Assembly (NCBI GenBank): GCA_029449235.1
Contig: JANATG010000012.1
Location: 868,001 to 932,000, forward strand
Source of the DNA: Linnemannia schmuckeri
Lineage: Eukaryota > Mortierellomycota > Mortierellomycetes > Mortierellales > Mortierellaceae
DNA: 64,000 nucleotides
Direction: 5' to 3'
Shown here one piece after another: positions 9,242 through 21,724 of this stretch. Below the pieces are notes generated by a model, which did no database searches, was not told where the DNA came from, and was given only the letters and a program-made list of their open reading frames with translations. A program made the translations under genes and the position numbers. Positions within the stretch are counted from its first letter, which is position 1, and each line of letters begins with the position of its first letter.

Positions 9242-9598
9242 TTTTTTTTTTTGAGGTGACCCTGATGAAGACACACAACTTTTGCCACTCATCCCGTTTC
9301 TATAGCTTTTTATGAGGGAGGAGGGGGGGGGGCGACGAAGGATAAAGGTTTTGAATGACAGTAGGGATAACCCTGGGAAAGGATCCCTTTGGAAATAAAA
9401 AAAAATTAAAAAAAAGCGAAAGAGATAGAAAAAAGCCGGAAGGCACAAACAATGTGAAAAGGAGAGAGACAAATTGGACGCATTACAATGGAAAACAAAT
9501 TATTGCCTTTTTTTTTTATTATTCTTCGGGTATTATTATTTTTTCCTAATTTGCGACAAAATTGAAAAGATGAAACGATCTTCTATTGTGCCCACGCT
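9242..9598. other. Gap between mobile island and lysozyme-like gene
   Basis: It starts with the 11-T run at the element end, then has a G-run near 9328 and A/T-rich sequence near 9400-9550 that would be the 3' flank of the minus-strand gene. No gene seen. Confidence 0.5.
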
Positions 9599-10578
9599 TT
9601 AGATAGCAGCAAAGACGGTCGTGTAAATGGCAGCACGAGCATTAATAGTCTCGGCACCGCCGAAGATACAACCCTTCTCCCAGGCGATAAAACTGTCCCG
9701 AGAACCAGAAAGACCCTTGGCAACACCAGCACAACCGGGGCCAGAGGTAACCCACCATGCACCGGGCTCAAAGTCAGCCTTCTTCTTGATCAGGACGTCG
9801 ACAATGGTATTGTCATTAACGTTCTTGGGGAACCCAGGCCAGAACTTTTGGACGGATTTGTTGGCGTCAACAAATTTCCTCAATGAGACGGCGGGCATGA
9901 TGGAGCGAGCTATTGGGAAGGGAGAGTAAGGTAGAAGAGGAAACAATTGGGAAAGTGAGCACCAAATGCAACAGGATTATTAGTTTGACGAGCAATTGTT
10001 TAAATATTAGGCGATCGCTCACTGATAACGAATAGTATGGCGAAGCGGGAGGTACAAAAGGTAACCTACTTCCTTGGGTGGGGTTTTGCAGATTGTGGTT
10101 GTATTGGAGGTATCCGCCTTCATAGGCCATGTTGGCAATGTAGGCAGCCTTTTGACCCTTAGTCTTGAGTCCGTACCTTTTTGTTACCAACAAAAACAAA
10201 GAGGTGCAATTGTTAGTGAGATGGACAGAGAGTGGTGAGGGAGTTCGTTGTCGTGGTGGCATAAGTGCAAAGTAGTATGTAAACAGCAAGGTATTTCTAT
10301 TTGATGGCCGCTTTGTTGGTAGGTCGCTCTTCTTACTTCTTGATGGCGGCGTTAATGTAAGGGAGGGCATCCTTGCAGGTGATGGCATCTCCAGTAGTCT
10401 TCTTGGGGCAATGACCAGCAAATGCCTTTGTCAACTGGGGGAGAGTAATGTCACCCTTGGGGGCGGCAGGCTTGGGCTTGGGCTTAGGGGCGGCGGGGGC
10501 AGCATCGGCGGCCAAGAGGAAAGAGATGACCATGGTGATCAAGACCACCAGGGTCGAGAGAGAAAGGCGGTTAAACAT
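9599..10578 (-). CDS. Secreted lysozyme-like protein
   Basis: Three exons on the minus strand (10578-10337, 10176-10070, 9909-9599) give 219 residues. The N-terminus is a clear signal peptide (MFNRLSLSTLVVLITMVISF, then LLAADA) followed by a Pro/Lys/Ala linker. The mature part has the features of the fungal lysozyme-like/GH19-related fold: IANMAYEGGYLQYNHN, with Glu in the place of the catalytic acid, then NPTQGTRSIMP formed exactly across the second splice junction, and an AWW segment near residue 170. Family resemblance suggests a secreted glycan-cleaving or cell-wall-binding protein. Substrate is not evident. The start is fixed by the signal peptide, and a TATA box lies 142 bp upstream. 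Confidence 0.75.
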
Positions 10579-11530
10579 TACTGATAATTTGATAGGCGGA
10601 CTGGGTATAAGGTAGAAATGAGAGAAGAGCGGACGAGAATGGAAAGTGTGAATGTGGAGGAATGGGAAGGGGGACGAAAGAGACGAAGAACAAAACAAAG
10701 TGGGGACCAGGGGGAGCCATTTTATATGAGGATGGGTGTGCCGTTGGACTCCCTGTGCCACAAAAGGAGGAGGACGTGGTGGGAGAGTTCTTCGTGCGTA
10801 CTTTGCTCTTTCGCTCTCATCTTGGTGGACGAATTCAATTTGGTACAGCGATAAATTGCCGATGAAATTCAGTTTCAAAAGTAATAAAACCTTGCAGAAA
10901 GGAAAAGGGGTGACCGTGAAGTACGATATCTATTGCCGTTGGTATAATACCCTTTTTGGAGCGATCTAAGGGCTAGCTGAAAGGGATGTGAATCTATTTA
11001 ATATGCCCATGCACAATAAAATCAAGGCATTCAAACTGAGATGACTCTTACTGCGTTGTCGACCGGAGTCAATGACAAAGAGAGAAGGAAGGAAGGAAAA
11101 CCCTACTTATTTGTTTATGAAAGTAGGGTGTGGTCATATATTTGTTCATAAATCCTTACAAAAGAGTATTGATTGAGATGAAGAGCCGTCGTTGCATTGT
11201 ATGTCAAGCTTGCTCATTTCAAAGCCTGCTTAGTTGATAAACGTGAAAGGAGACTATGACATTGTCAAAGAACGAACTATGTCGATGTGATTAATATTTT
11301 GCAAGCAAAGAAAACAAGGCAGGGGAAAGAAAAAGAACAGAGGCAGGTACAGGTGCAGGCGTATACGCGTCATAGCAAGGCAGGGGGCTGATAGCAATTA
11401 TCATAGTTGAATCTGATGCACTTCAATTCTTGTCGGAGACTAGTAGTAAATTGGATAGATAGCTCGACCAAGATGGAAGCGCAGAAGGAGTTTCGGGTAT
11501 TGATCATACCATACAAGATCCCCCCTTCCA

Positions 11531-11561
<31 letters not shown>

Positions 11562-13727
11562 GATCAGTACCAGTTTTTATTCGTTTCAGTGACATATTTA
11601 CTCCTGCCTCCTGTGAAGGATGTGTATGCGTGTGTCTAGTCCAGGTCCATCATCCTTTCGTCGGACTCAAGACCATCTCAATCTTTTGTTACATAGATGC
11701 AATCTGATGCTGCATGTTCATGTACCCTCACTTTCTCTCTCTCTCTTTCTCCCAATCCAGCATCCGAGAAGAAATAAATAATATTTGGCGCCAATGTGGA
11801 GCCCTACTTAACCAAACCAGCTCTTTTTTTCTTTTTATGCGTTCTGCAATTGTGATCAAATGTTTTGCAGCGTCAATTAAATGCCCGACCTTTTTTACTG
11901 GTCCTCGTTGTGAAATGCTTTGGGGTTTCCTCTTTACCACTATATATCGTTAACGCGTCAAACCCTAGTAATTGGTGTCATCAATAATGGCGTTTGTGAT
12001 CTACAGGAGGGAATAAAATATGCTTTCTATCCACCTTCCCTCTTCTGCCCCCACACCCAAACTACTCCGCGTCCACGCGACTCTTTTTGGTCAAAAGGGG
12101 GATGGCGGGAAGGTCATACGATTTCATATTCATGACCCTGAAAATTAAACTCACAGAGCATCCAAAAAAAAAGAAAAAAAATGAGATAGGGTGGGCGAGC
12201 GGGGGACTGAGCTCATTCCACGCCATCTGCTCCTGATATAAGCCCTCTCCATCCTTTACTTTGCAAAGGGGGGGGGGGGAGTGTGTGTGGGTTTGTGTCC
12301 CATCCTTATTGATATCGATTCTGCGACTCTGTGTCCCATGGTCATGAGCAACCGTTCCCTCGATCGTTTAGCTGCATTCGCATTCTAAAGCCAGCATCAA
12401 CAAGAATCAACAAGTATCAGCAAGAATCAACAACCGACAGACAGGGTAAAGAGACAACAAACATTAACGAATCTATGGTTGACTAACAGACGAGCCCATC
12501 AAAAAAAAAGAAGACAAAAAAAGAAAAACCGGCGAGGTCTAGTCCAAACGTTGAGCCAGCTGCGAAAGTACCTTTAGGGAAAAAAAAATGAACACGGACG
12601 CACAGGGATGGTTATTTACGTAGATAAACAGAGGGAGAGATGGTTGAGTGGTTGTGGTGGTGTTGTCATCATGATTATCCTCATTCCCCAGTCGAGTTGC
12701 CATGGTTCTGTCGTTCCTCTTTTCTTTTACCATTTTCATCCTCCCCCTTTCTTATTCTTTTTCCGCACTTCTCCCTTTCTCCCCTTCACTGCTTCACCTC
12801 CTTTCTTCTTGCGTCTTCTTATATTCCTTCCATTACTCATCCCTTCTCCTCCCTTCACCCCCTTACACTTTCGCCAATTTTCCACTTTTATCCTTGTCAT
12901 TGCTGTCCTTTTTGGCAAGTTCCTTTGTCCGTCAGCTCACCTTTCCCTTTTTTTTGCTCTCTGGCTCGGATTTTTTTTTTCTTTTCCTCTCTTTCGGACA
13001 TTCGTTTGTTCCCTCCTTTTTTCTTACTCTGCCTCCTGTTACTGTCACAGAGAGAGCAGGCAAGACGAACAAAAAAAAGAAGACAAAGGACAAGCCAGGC
13101 TAATCTGTAATCCTCTTTTGTAGTATGGTCATCCTCTATAGCCACCGGGAAAGCCATCCAACCCCACCACCATCAGCAATCATCCTTTATCTATCATCCC
13201 CACTATTCATCCCCTTGCTGCTTTGGCCGTTTTCTTTTTTGTTGAGTTCTTCTTCTCTTCTCCGTTTTTCTTATAATTAAATCTGTATTTGTCGTTTCTT
13301 CGTTTTCTTTTCTTCTTTTTACTCTTACTCTTACTCTTCACCTACAGGCTATTGAGGTTATTCCATTAATCACGCAACCACTCCTCCTCCCCGCCCAACC
13401 TCAGCCCTTTCAACAGCAGAAGCAAACGCATTTGACTTCTCATATACCATCCTTCTTTCGTATTTCTCCCGTTCATTTCGTGTTCAATTTCATTTTTCTT
13501 TTCTTTTCTTTTCTTTTCTTTTTATCTTGTGCATACCACATCTCGGAAATCCATTTCCGCCCAAACAAAGGGCTCTCGTTCAACTATTTTATTTTGTTTT
13601 TCATTTTTTACACCCACCCTTCTTCCCATTCGCCACCTCGCATTAACATACCACACGACAAACAACCAACCAGTCAACCAACCAGCCAACTGCTTTTAAC
13701 ATCAACAGCTTTTTAACAAACATAATC
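10579..13727. other. Long intergenic/promoter region before the TLDc gene
   Basis: About 3.1 kb without a supportable gene. It includes a run of about 29 As near 11530-11558 and a G-run near 12268. Short repeats of the form ATCAACAAG lie near 12400-12430. A pyrimidine-rich stretch follows (12700-13700), which is likely promoter and leader of the plus-strand gene at 13728. Open frames in the pyrimidine stretch encode only Ser/Phe/Leu/Pro runs in all three frames. Confidence 0.6.
10720..10726 (-). promoter_or_regulatory. TATA box of the lysozyme-like gene
   Basis: TATAAAA on the minus strand, about 142 bp upstream of the ATG at 10578. Confidence 0.5.
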
Positions 13728-16700
13728 ATGACACAACAAGAACAGAGGTCTTCTTTACCTAAATCGTACAGTCTCCCTGCGCAACTCTCGGGTTATTCAT
13801 CATCATCAGGTCCTGTGTTTTTGACGGCGGCTGCGCCGTTGTCGATCAGTCGAGCACGCACCACGACGGTGACGAGTATCGAGTTTGGCGTAGGCTCGAC
13901 CTCGGACTTTGACCTTTTGGGCAAAGGCAAGGGCGTCGGCCATTCTGTGACTGGGGTTCAGCTCTCCCGTCGACTTTTAGCCAAGGAAGGCAGTGGCGGC
14001 CATTATCGCAATCGTAGTGGAGGCACCCAGAGTCTCTTTGAGGGTGCGACTCGCTTTGAGGATCATTCCGGGAACGGTAATAATGGTGGTGGAGATGCAG
14101 TAGTGCCAAGAGATCAACCACGCAGCAGGCGCGTCAGCATCACTGCCAGCATTTTCACCAACAATAGCAGCAGTAACAACATTAATGTCGGAGCCGATCC
14201 AAAGTCGACTGACCAACTACAGCTACAGCTACAGCTACAGCAATGTCAACAACAGCAGCCGCTACCTTCGCTGACGCCCTCGTCCTCGACCTCGTCGTGC
14301 TTGTCCTCATCCTCCGGGTCGATCTCCAGCGAGCCGGCTCCAGCTTCATCGTCGTCATCCCCATCGACACCCTCTGAGGAGGAACAACGCCTTGTTGACA
14401 ACCAACATTGCTCAAGCCCCCCATCACTGTCGTCGTCAGCCTCGTCGTTGTCCTCGTCCACTGCCAATTCTCCTCCTTCTCCTGCCTCCTCTCCTGCTTC
14501 TCCTGTCTCCCCTGTGTCCCCTATTCTCTCGTCCACCACCCGTCATCCCTGTGCCAATAGCAATGAGATGGTTCGACAGCAGGACCTTACAGTACCCCTC
14601 AGGAGTATAAAAGAAGGCCGACCATTGTCCAGCTGCTCTTGCTCCTCTTCTTCAACCCCTTCTCAACCCTTTTCGCACAGTCCTCATTCCCGCCACCTGA
14701 GCGCCAGTGCTGCTGTTGTAACCCCACACAAATATCATCATCATCATCATCGCCCCTCTCCAATTACTCCGACCGCCCTTGCACCACCACGCAAGGCTTT
14801 CTCTTCCTTGAATAGTTCACCTACCTCTCCCTCTCCACGCGCACCTCTTCCTCCCATTGTCATCCACCGGTCGAGATCCATCACCTTTGCCACCCCCTCA
14901 TCACCCTCATCCGCCGCACTCAACATCTCTCCTGCCGAGTGCCACTCTCTCTCACCCTCAACAGCCAGTCCTGCCGACGCAGCATACTTTGCGCCAATCT
15001 CACCCCGGACACTTTCCTTCAGACGCAAGACCTCGTCCTTCTTCCTCTCGCTGTCTTCGCCCTCGTCCGTCGCCTCCTTGACCTCGCTCTATCAGTCCGG
15101 CAGCCGATCTCCAGCCTCGACCGACCCAGCTCACTTCCAACAGGTTCAAGCGCAAGCCCAAGCTCAAGCTCAAGCTCAGGCTCAATCAGAAGGTCATCAG
15201 TATCAAACACAACAAGCCCAACCAGTTCGAGCAGGTGCGCCACCATACCGGTCACCAGACTATTTGACTGCGTATTTTGCAGAGACACAACACCGGTCCC
15301 AGTCGGCGTCCCACCATAGCCACAAGGCGCGCTCTTCCTCGCTGTCTGTCATTGGCGCTGCCGGTCCAGGACTACTTCGCACGCAGCAGCAGCAGCAACA
15401 GCAACAGCAGTCTCTCTTTGCCAGACAAGGCCAAGACAGGTCTCGCTCACACTCCCAAAGCGTCGTCTTTTCTTCTTCCACTTCTTTTTTTTCCTCTCCC
15501 TCTTCTCATCCCCGCACTCATTCTTCACACTCACATTCACCCTTACAGTCTTCATCCCCATCGGCTTGCCTTTCTGCGCCATCGTCGACCTCTTCTGTAA
15601 AAAGAATAGCTGCACCTTCTTTTCTTCTCCAAGTACCGGATACACCTGCAGCTGCACCATCGTCGTCATCGGCATTATCAACCACATCCTATCCCATCTC
15701 CGCCACGTCCGTCCTTTCTTCCTCCCCTCCTTCCCTTTATTCTGTCTCTCCACCTACACGCCCCTCTTCCTCTCTTTCCTCCTCTTCCTCCGCTTCCACT
15801 TCTACTTCTTCCTCCTCCCCCAAACACCACCGTCACTCCAACAGACACCACCACCACCACTACAACCAGCACGTCTACTCCACCTCCCCTTCGCCCCTCG
15901 GAAAATATTCCTCCTCACCAAGCTCAACCAACCACTCCATTGACACGCGCCTTCACCACCACCACACAAAACACATCACCGCCATCGCAACCACCACTCT
16001 CAACAAAACTCACGTTAACTCTTTACACAGCTCCGTCTCTGCCGGTACACGCTATCGTTCTCGCCACAGCACCGCCGCACCTTCCCTCTACAGACCCCTC
16101 ATGATTCCTCGAAAAGCAAAACAGGCCGTCCTCTCGCTCGTCACCACTGAGCAGCCAAAGTACGGCCCCTCTCGGTCAACTCAGTCCACGGTCCACGGAG
16201 GTGACTGGGGTGAGTCCGCCGTTCCAGCGACTGGTGGCCAGTACCAACAACAAGGTGTCGAACCCAACTCTGCTGGCTCTGGGCAGGATCCGTGGATGTT
16301 GGTCACTGGATCGGGGTCGAGCTATGTGAGTAACACCAACACCAACAGTGCTGGACTCAGCTCGGCCTCAGGATTGCCAAGTAACGTGAGCACGCCACTG
16401 ACTGTGAGAGAGGATCAACTCAACAAGATGCCGGCCCTCCAGCTTCTCGAGCGCAATGCCGACACGGACCCAGTACTTGACGTCGAAACGGCTCACCAGG
16501 TATGTTTATCCCTATACATTGTTTGTCTTGGTGTATTTGATGCATCCTAACTAACGAATGGATAGAGTAGCAGCTAACCTGATCAGGGTGTTTGTAATTT
16601 TTTACCTTAGATACGCCTGGAACTACCTCGGAAACTAAGAAATGCTACAAAGTGGAATCTAGTGTATTCGTCCGATCAGCATGGGATCAGCATGACGACC

Positions 16701-17859
16701 CTCTTCCACCGCTGCAAGGGCAAAGGGCCCATGGTCCTCGCGCTCAAGGACACAACTGATGCTGTAAGTCTTAAGCATGAATCACTTGGTATTGATCTCA
16801 AGTATATAGTGTGATATTTAGGAGGGAGACACAAGGAAAGTCATGCGTCCAACGATCTAATGACCTTTTTTTTGTCCATTTGGACATTTTTTACGATAGG
16901 TCTTCGGAGCGTTTGTGACTGAAGAACTTAAGCCCAACCTGACATACTACGGAACTGGTGAATGGTATGTGCCAAGAAATGCGTATCCGGATACACAATT
17001 AGCCTTTCGTTTGTTTGTGCTACCAAGGCTGCTTGACTATCTATCCGACCATCTAATAATTTCCGCCTTTTTCTCTTCTAGTTTTCTCTGGAACGTAACC
17101 ACCATGACCACCAGTCCACAGCCCGCTTCGCCATCATTCTCGCCATCTCCAATGCCTTCACCTTCGCCCTTTCAGCTCTCAAGCAGTGTTACCACACCTG
17201 TCGGGCGATCACCCTCACCCTCACCGCTCTCAGTAAGCTCTGCGACCAGTCGAACGATAGGAAACAGCAACAACAGCAATAGCAACGGAGGCGATCGGCG
17301 ATACGATTTGTTTTTGGCTATGAACGATCGTATTAACACGACCGGTCGCTCGCTCTCTCCGCTCTCTGGATCACCCCACCAAGAACACCTTGCGGGCTCA
17401 CCGTTCAACTCTCCAGTAATCCGCCCTAGCGACGCATCTTCGACAAACAACAGTAGCCCAGCAAAGCCTCCATCTAGTGGCGGTCGCAAGAAGAAGCAAA
17501 AAGTGGTGCAGTTCTGGAAGTGGACGGGCAAGAATGATTACATGATCCTCTCCGAGCCTGGTTTTATTGGATTGGGCGGAGGCGATGGCAAATTTGGGCT
17601 CTGGCTTCATTCTGATCTGGAGCGAGGCCATTCTGCGCGCTGTGCGACGTTCGATAATGAGCCTCTGGCAGCAGCGTGTAGGCATCCGATCCGACATATA
17701 GCAGGCGGTGTCGTTGGTTCTCTAGCGCCCCCTGCGCCACCTATGAGGGTAGCGAGGGAGGATACATCAAGCGGCAACAACAGTAGAAGCAGTAGCCCGA
17801 AAGATGATAAGGAGGAATTTTATTGCCAGACCGTCGAGATTTGGTCTATGGTTCTTTAG
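13728..17859 (+). CDS. TLDc-domain protein with very long Ser/Pro-rich N-terminus
   Basis: Four exons (13728-16499, 16611-16763, 16900-16964, 17082-17859) encode 1,255 residues. The first ~900 are low-complexity Ser/Pro/Thr with His runs, poly-Gln and a QAQAQA repeat, probably disordered. The last ~330 form a TLDc domain: WNLVYSSDQHGISMTTLFHR, then FGAFVTEELK, GTGECFLWNV (built across intron 3), FWKWTGKNDYMIL, GGGDGKFGLWLHSDLERGHS and the closing VEIWSM. The domain is split after FLWN by a ~115-residue Ser/Pro/Asn insert. TLDc proteins (Oxr1 and relatives) act in oxidative-stress resistance and bind the V-ATPase; that role here is inference. The gene converges with TTI2, 110 bp away. Confidence 0.85.
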
Positions 17860-17969
17860 TGTACTCATATATATTTTACGTCCGTTTTCACAATTAAAAA
17901 AAGTAAAAGCGTTATTCAATGGAATCTGAAATATCCGCGTTTTTATTTGAAACGGTTTTTTGCGCCCTT

Positions 17970-20900
17970 TCAAGAACTGGCAAAGAGGGTACTGAAAACT
18001 GCAGGATCGAGTTCTCGCAGAATCGTCAAGTCCTTCTCGAGTCCGCTTGGAAGAGAATCGTCTGTGATCTTGGTTTGGGATATCTCAATGCAGAGACGCA
18101 TGGATCTGACAAGGCTTTCGTCAAGACGCGCCTGTTCTTGCTCCAGATTTGAGTTTGAAGACTGCGATGTCGAGTCGAGTGGGAATATCCTCGAGTTTGC
18201 CCAGCATTTGCAAATCGTTGCCAACAGCTGTCCACGATGTCTTGGGATCCTATTCGCCGTTAAGAAATGAAACACAATATTGCAGCTGTTAATAGACTAG
18301 AAAAACTCTTTCTCTCTCTCTCAAAAAAAGACGCGTCCGCTATAAGTTTTACCTAGCGCGAGTGACGTCCATGACATGGTACAGGGCCTCAGAAGCCCTC
18401 CAAGCCAGCGTTAAGCTCTCAAGTCTGACATCTAGTGGTGAAGAAGGTAAGGGGTACTCGAGGACGCTACACAAGTATGGGATCAGTGTTGGGAGGTACT
18501 TGATTGTCAGCGAGCCCATCCCATAGATCCCTTGGAACCCCTTACGAAGTGAGGGGTCGAAGGAACCTTGGAGGAGGAAATCAAGTGGAACGACGGGGCG
18601 CACAAGTCGTGCGATCCACTCTAAGACGACGGTCCGGTATTCCTTGGATGGACTGGCGCGTTTGAAGCTTCCCAGGAGTCCGTGGATAAACAAGTTTTCG
18701 ATCGTGAGTGCTGTTGTGATGCTGGAGGCTCCTGGATATTGTTGGCTGAGTGGGATGCGATGAGAGTCATCGGTGATCGATGTTGGTTTGTCACCTGGCT
18801 CGGTGTTGACAAGGATCAAGGTCAAGTAGGCCCCAAAAGCGGCGTTCAAGACCTCCAAAGAATACTCTGAATCACCCGAATCTTCTGCTCCGGGGGCAGG
18901 CGAGAACATGGCTTGAATAGGCGCTAGAAGTGGCGTGAGTGTCCGCTCCAGAACCTGATCCAACCCTGTTCTCTCAAAGATCTTGATCCATATCCTTGAC
19001 CCTGCCGCGGGCCTTGGCCTTCCCGGTCCTTGCTGATCGATAGTATTGTTGTTGTTGTCGGTGTCGTGGTAGCGGAGCAAAAACTGACTCAAGAGATCCA
19101 ATCCTCGGACTCGGTACCGGAAACTAACAGTCTCAGCCAAAGCTAAGATGGGCCCCACCAGCACCATAAACACCTCAAGAATGCGACCTCGATCCTGAAT
19201 GGACTGTTGAGCACACCACTCTACAATCGGCACGGCTTCTAGGAAATCCACGTCCCACCTCTTGGGCAACGTAGGATCATCTTCGGACCTGTTATCCATC
19301 CTCGTCCAGAATTCGTCCTCATCGTTCGGCGTGTCACATACAGGTGCGATCTTGAACCGAGTACTCCTGTCCTGTGCTATCTGGTGTTGTTGACGATGAG
19401 TAGCATCCTTGCCTGTGTCCCTTCCTCCTCCAGTAGTGATGACAGCACCATCATCCTTACTGCCAGTACTATCCCCATAACCTCCTTCCACCATCGCGAT
19501 TGCCTGCTGGTGCTGCTTGTCCTGCAGTCTCATTTTCTCCTGATGCATCTCAATCGTCGCTTGCGCCCTTTGAGCGACCTTGTGCGCCTGGACATTGGCA
19601 AAGCACGGCCGAATTTCCTTTTCGAGGATTTGAATGACATGATCCGAGAAACTGCCCGGGATCATGATCGCGTGGCTGCTATTGCTATTATTGCGATTGC
19701 GGTCATGCGAGCTATTGTCATCCACCGATCCTAACGGCACAGACCAGTGGGTGTGTTGGATAATCGCAGCAAGATTTTGTTCCGCTTGGGCCATTGTTGC
19801 ATTTGAAAGAGAAGGATAGCGAAGATTCCATATATCCTTGGGGTTTGTGAATGCTGCGCATGCCATGATCACTCTGTGCAGGGTGTATGTATTGTCGACC
19901 TAAAATAAATGCAAGGTGTCGTTAGCGCATTGAAATATTTTTTTTTTAGATAGAACTGCGACATTCGCGAAAGGTTAAGAGAAGAAGAAGGTATACCGAT
20001 TGAATTTGTAAGATTTGACCCAGACACTCCAGCAGCATGTGCGCTGATTCTGCGAATACAGTAGCAATCCTGACGTTATCCGGTGAATCTAGTTGGTAAA
20101 TATAACCGCATCAGTTTTGAGTTGGTTCATTTTTTTGCTTTAGTGCAAACAATATCCGAAGGGCTTACCTTCAAGGTGACTACGAGTCGCAAAAACCCTG
20201 GGTATCCGCAACTTGTCGCACACCCATAGCGTCAATCCCCAATCCTGCACCTGAGGAATTGCCACTTTTGTCGAATTGGAGTCTGTACTTGTCGTATTGT
20301 CCAATTCCAATGATCGCAATACTGTAGTCGCAAAACGCACAAACAGGATCACCTAGAAAGTAAACATAAAATTAATTAGTGTGACACGCTGTGCACATGT
20401 GGTGCCTCAATTGTCCAACAACGCAGAGGTAATTGTTGTTTAGGTACCTGTGCCGACTGTGCGAAGGGTGTGGTTGTCATAGACCCGAGTGACCGAACAA
20501 TCTGAGTGGCAGAAAAGGAAGTTGTTACCAACTCAATGAACCTACCACAGCGCAGTATATCAGTTTTCCAGGTCTATATCTTTTGTCGCGATAAGCCGGG
20601 GTATTCGCCATGTCAAAGAGTGTTACCTTGTCGCCTGAGGGGTTTCTTGGTGAGAAGTCCAGCCTTTAATTGCTATAGCAAGGAGGGTGTCCACGCGTTT
20701 GTAATTCCAGCTCTGGCATGAAGGTCCTCGATCATTGTCTCCTTGCCGGAACCTGACAAGTGAGAGTATTCCAGTGGCAAGGGCCAGTTTCTCGCTTGAC
20801 AGCTTGACAGTCTCCTGACCTCTGGTCATCATCTACGAATATAGCAATGATATCGTCATCAATCCTGTCTGCTACTAATACAAGAGTAATTTGCTCCGCA

Positions 20901-21475
20901 TAAAAGCAATGCGCTGTCTTTATCTACTTACACGATCCAAGAGCTCTCCCTCACTGGTCAGTGTCCGCAGGGCTTCCGATTTCCCAAACGCAACGGTGAG
21001 CTGCTCCCGAAAGGCTTCCCTGACAAGCGGCCAATCGTCACCCAACCCGCGTGCTATTGCGATCCACGCGTCCAGTTGATTCTGATCTATACTCTCTTCC
21101 ATACCCTTTGGTTCCTCAACTCCTCCTGCAGTCTAGTTATAAAAAAGATTGTGTAAAATGTGTCAACGCTTGTTTGAGCTAAATAGCGTCTGTATAAATT
21201 GAACTTCTCTTTGTCATTCAAGTGGCAAGAAATGAAAACCATACCTTCTCTGTGACAAGGGCCACAAGTTCAATTGAGCTTTTGGCGCGAATTTCTGGTC
21301 GATCCTGTCTGCTCTGCGATAAGAGAGCGTCCAGCTGAACTGTGCAGTACAAATAGGAAGAAGAAAGGTGCGATGGTCAGATTCCATCGAGATGTCCATC
21401 AGCGTTGTTTTAACTCATTTCCATGCGAATACTGATTTCGTTCCTGAGTTGGGTTTGCTTGCCTTTAGGCTCCAT
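17970..21475 (-). CDS. TTI2: TTI2-like subunit of the TTT (Tel2-Tti1-Tti2) complex
   Basis: Ten exons on the minus strand: 21475-21415, 21339-21245, 21132-20932, 20832-20627, 20541-20529, 20501-20448, 20352-20169, 20088-19997, 19899-18353 and 18249-17970. They give 910 residues with every junction in phase. Exon 5 is only 13 nt. The conserved part has the pattern of the Tti2 family, a helical repeat protein: DEDEFW, then FLVRF-like helices, RYRVRGLDLLSQFLLR, FERTGLDQVLERTLTPLL, and helices up to the C-terminus. TTT assists Hsp90 in folding PIKK kinases (TOR, ATM, ATR). The protein is longer than human TTI2 (about 500), mostly through Gln/Gly/Asn-rich inserts. The family call rests on pattern, not on a catalytic motif. 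It is divergent from ENDOV with 249 bp between the starts. Confidence 0.7.
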
Positions 21476-21724
21476 TGTTCATTTAAGGTCGTGTCTGAAA
21501 AGGGAGTTTAGTTACAAGATCACGCTTGGCACCAGCGCTTCATAAACTCGTCACCGTGACCGTTCATCGAACAAAAGGGAACAAAATTCGTGGCGGTGTT
21601 CTTCACACTGGACTGCGGCTCCACTCTGGAGGCGCTCAAAAAAACAAGGAAGAGAGAGTGGAACATTCACTTCTTCTCTCACACATTCATTCACTCGCTC
21701 ATTCATTCATTCGCACAACCTTCA

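Noticed and set aside
12608..13123. Overlapping plus-strand frames of 130-170 codons
   Set aside because: All three frames are open because the strand is pyrimidine-rich; peptides are Ser/Phe/Leu/Pro runs.
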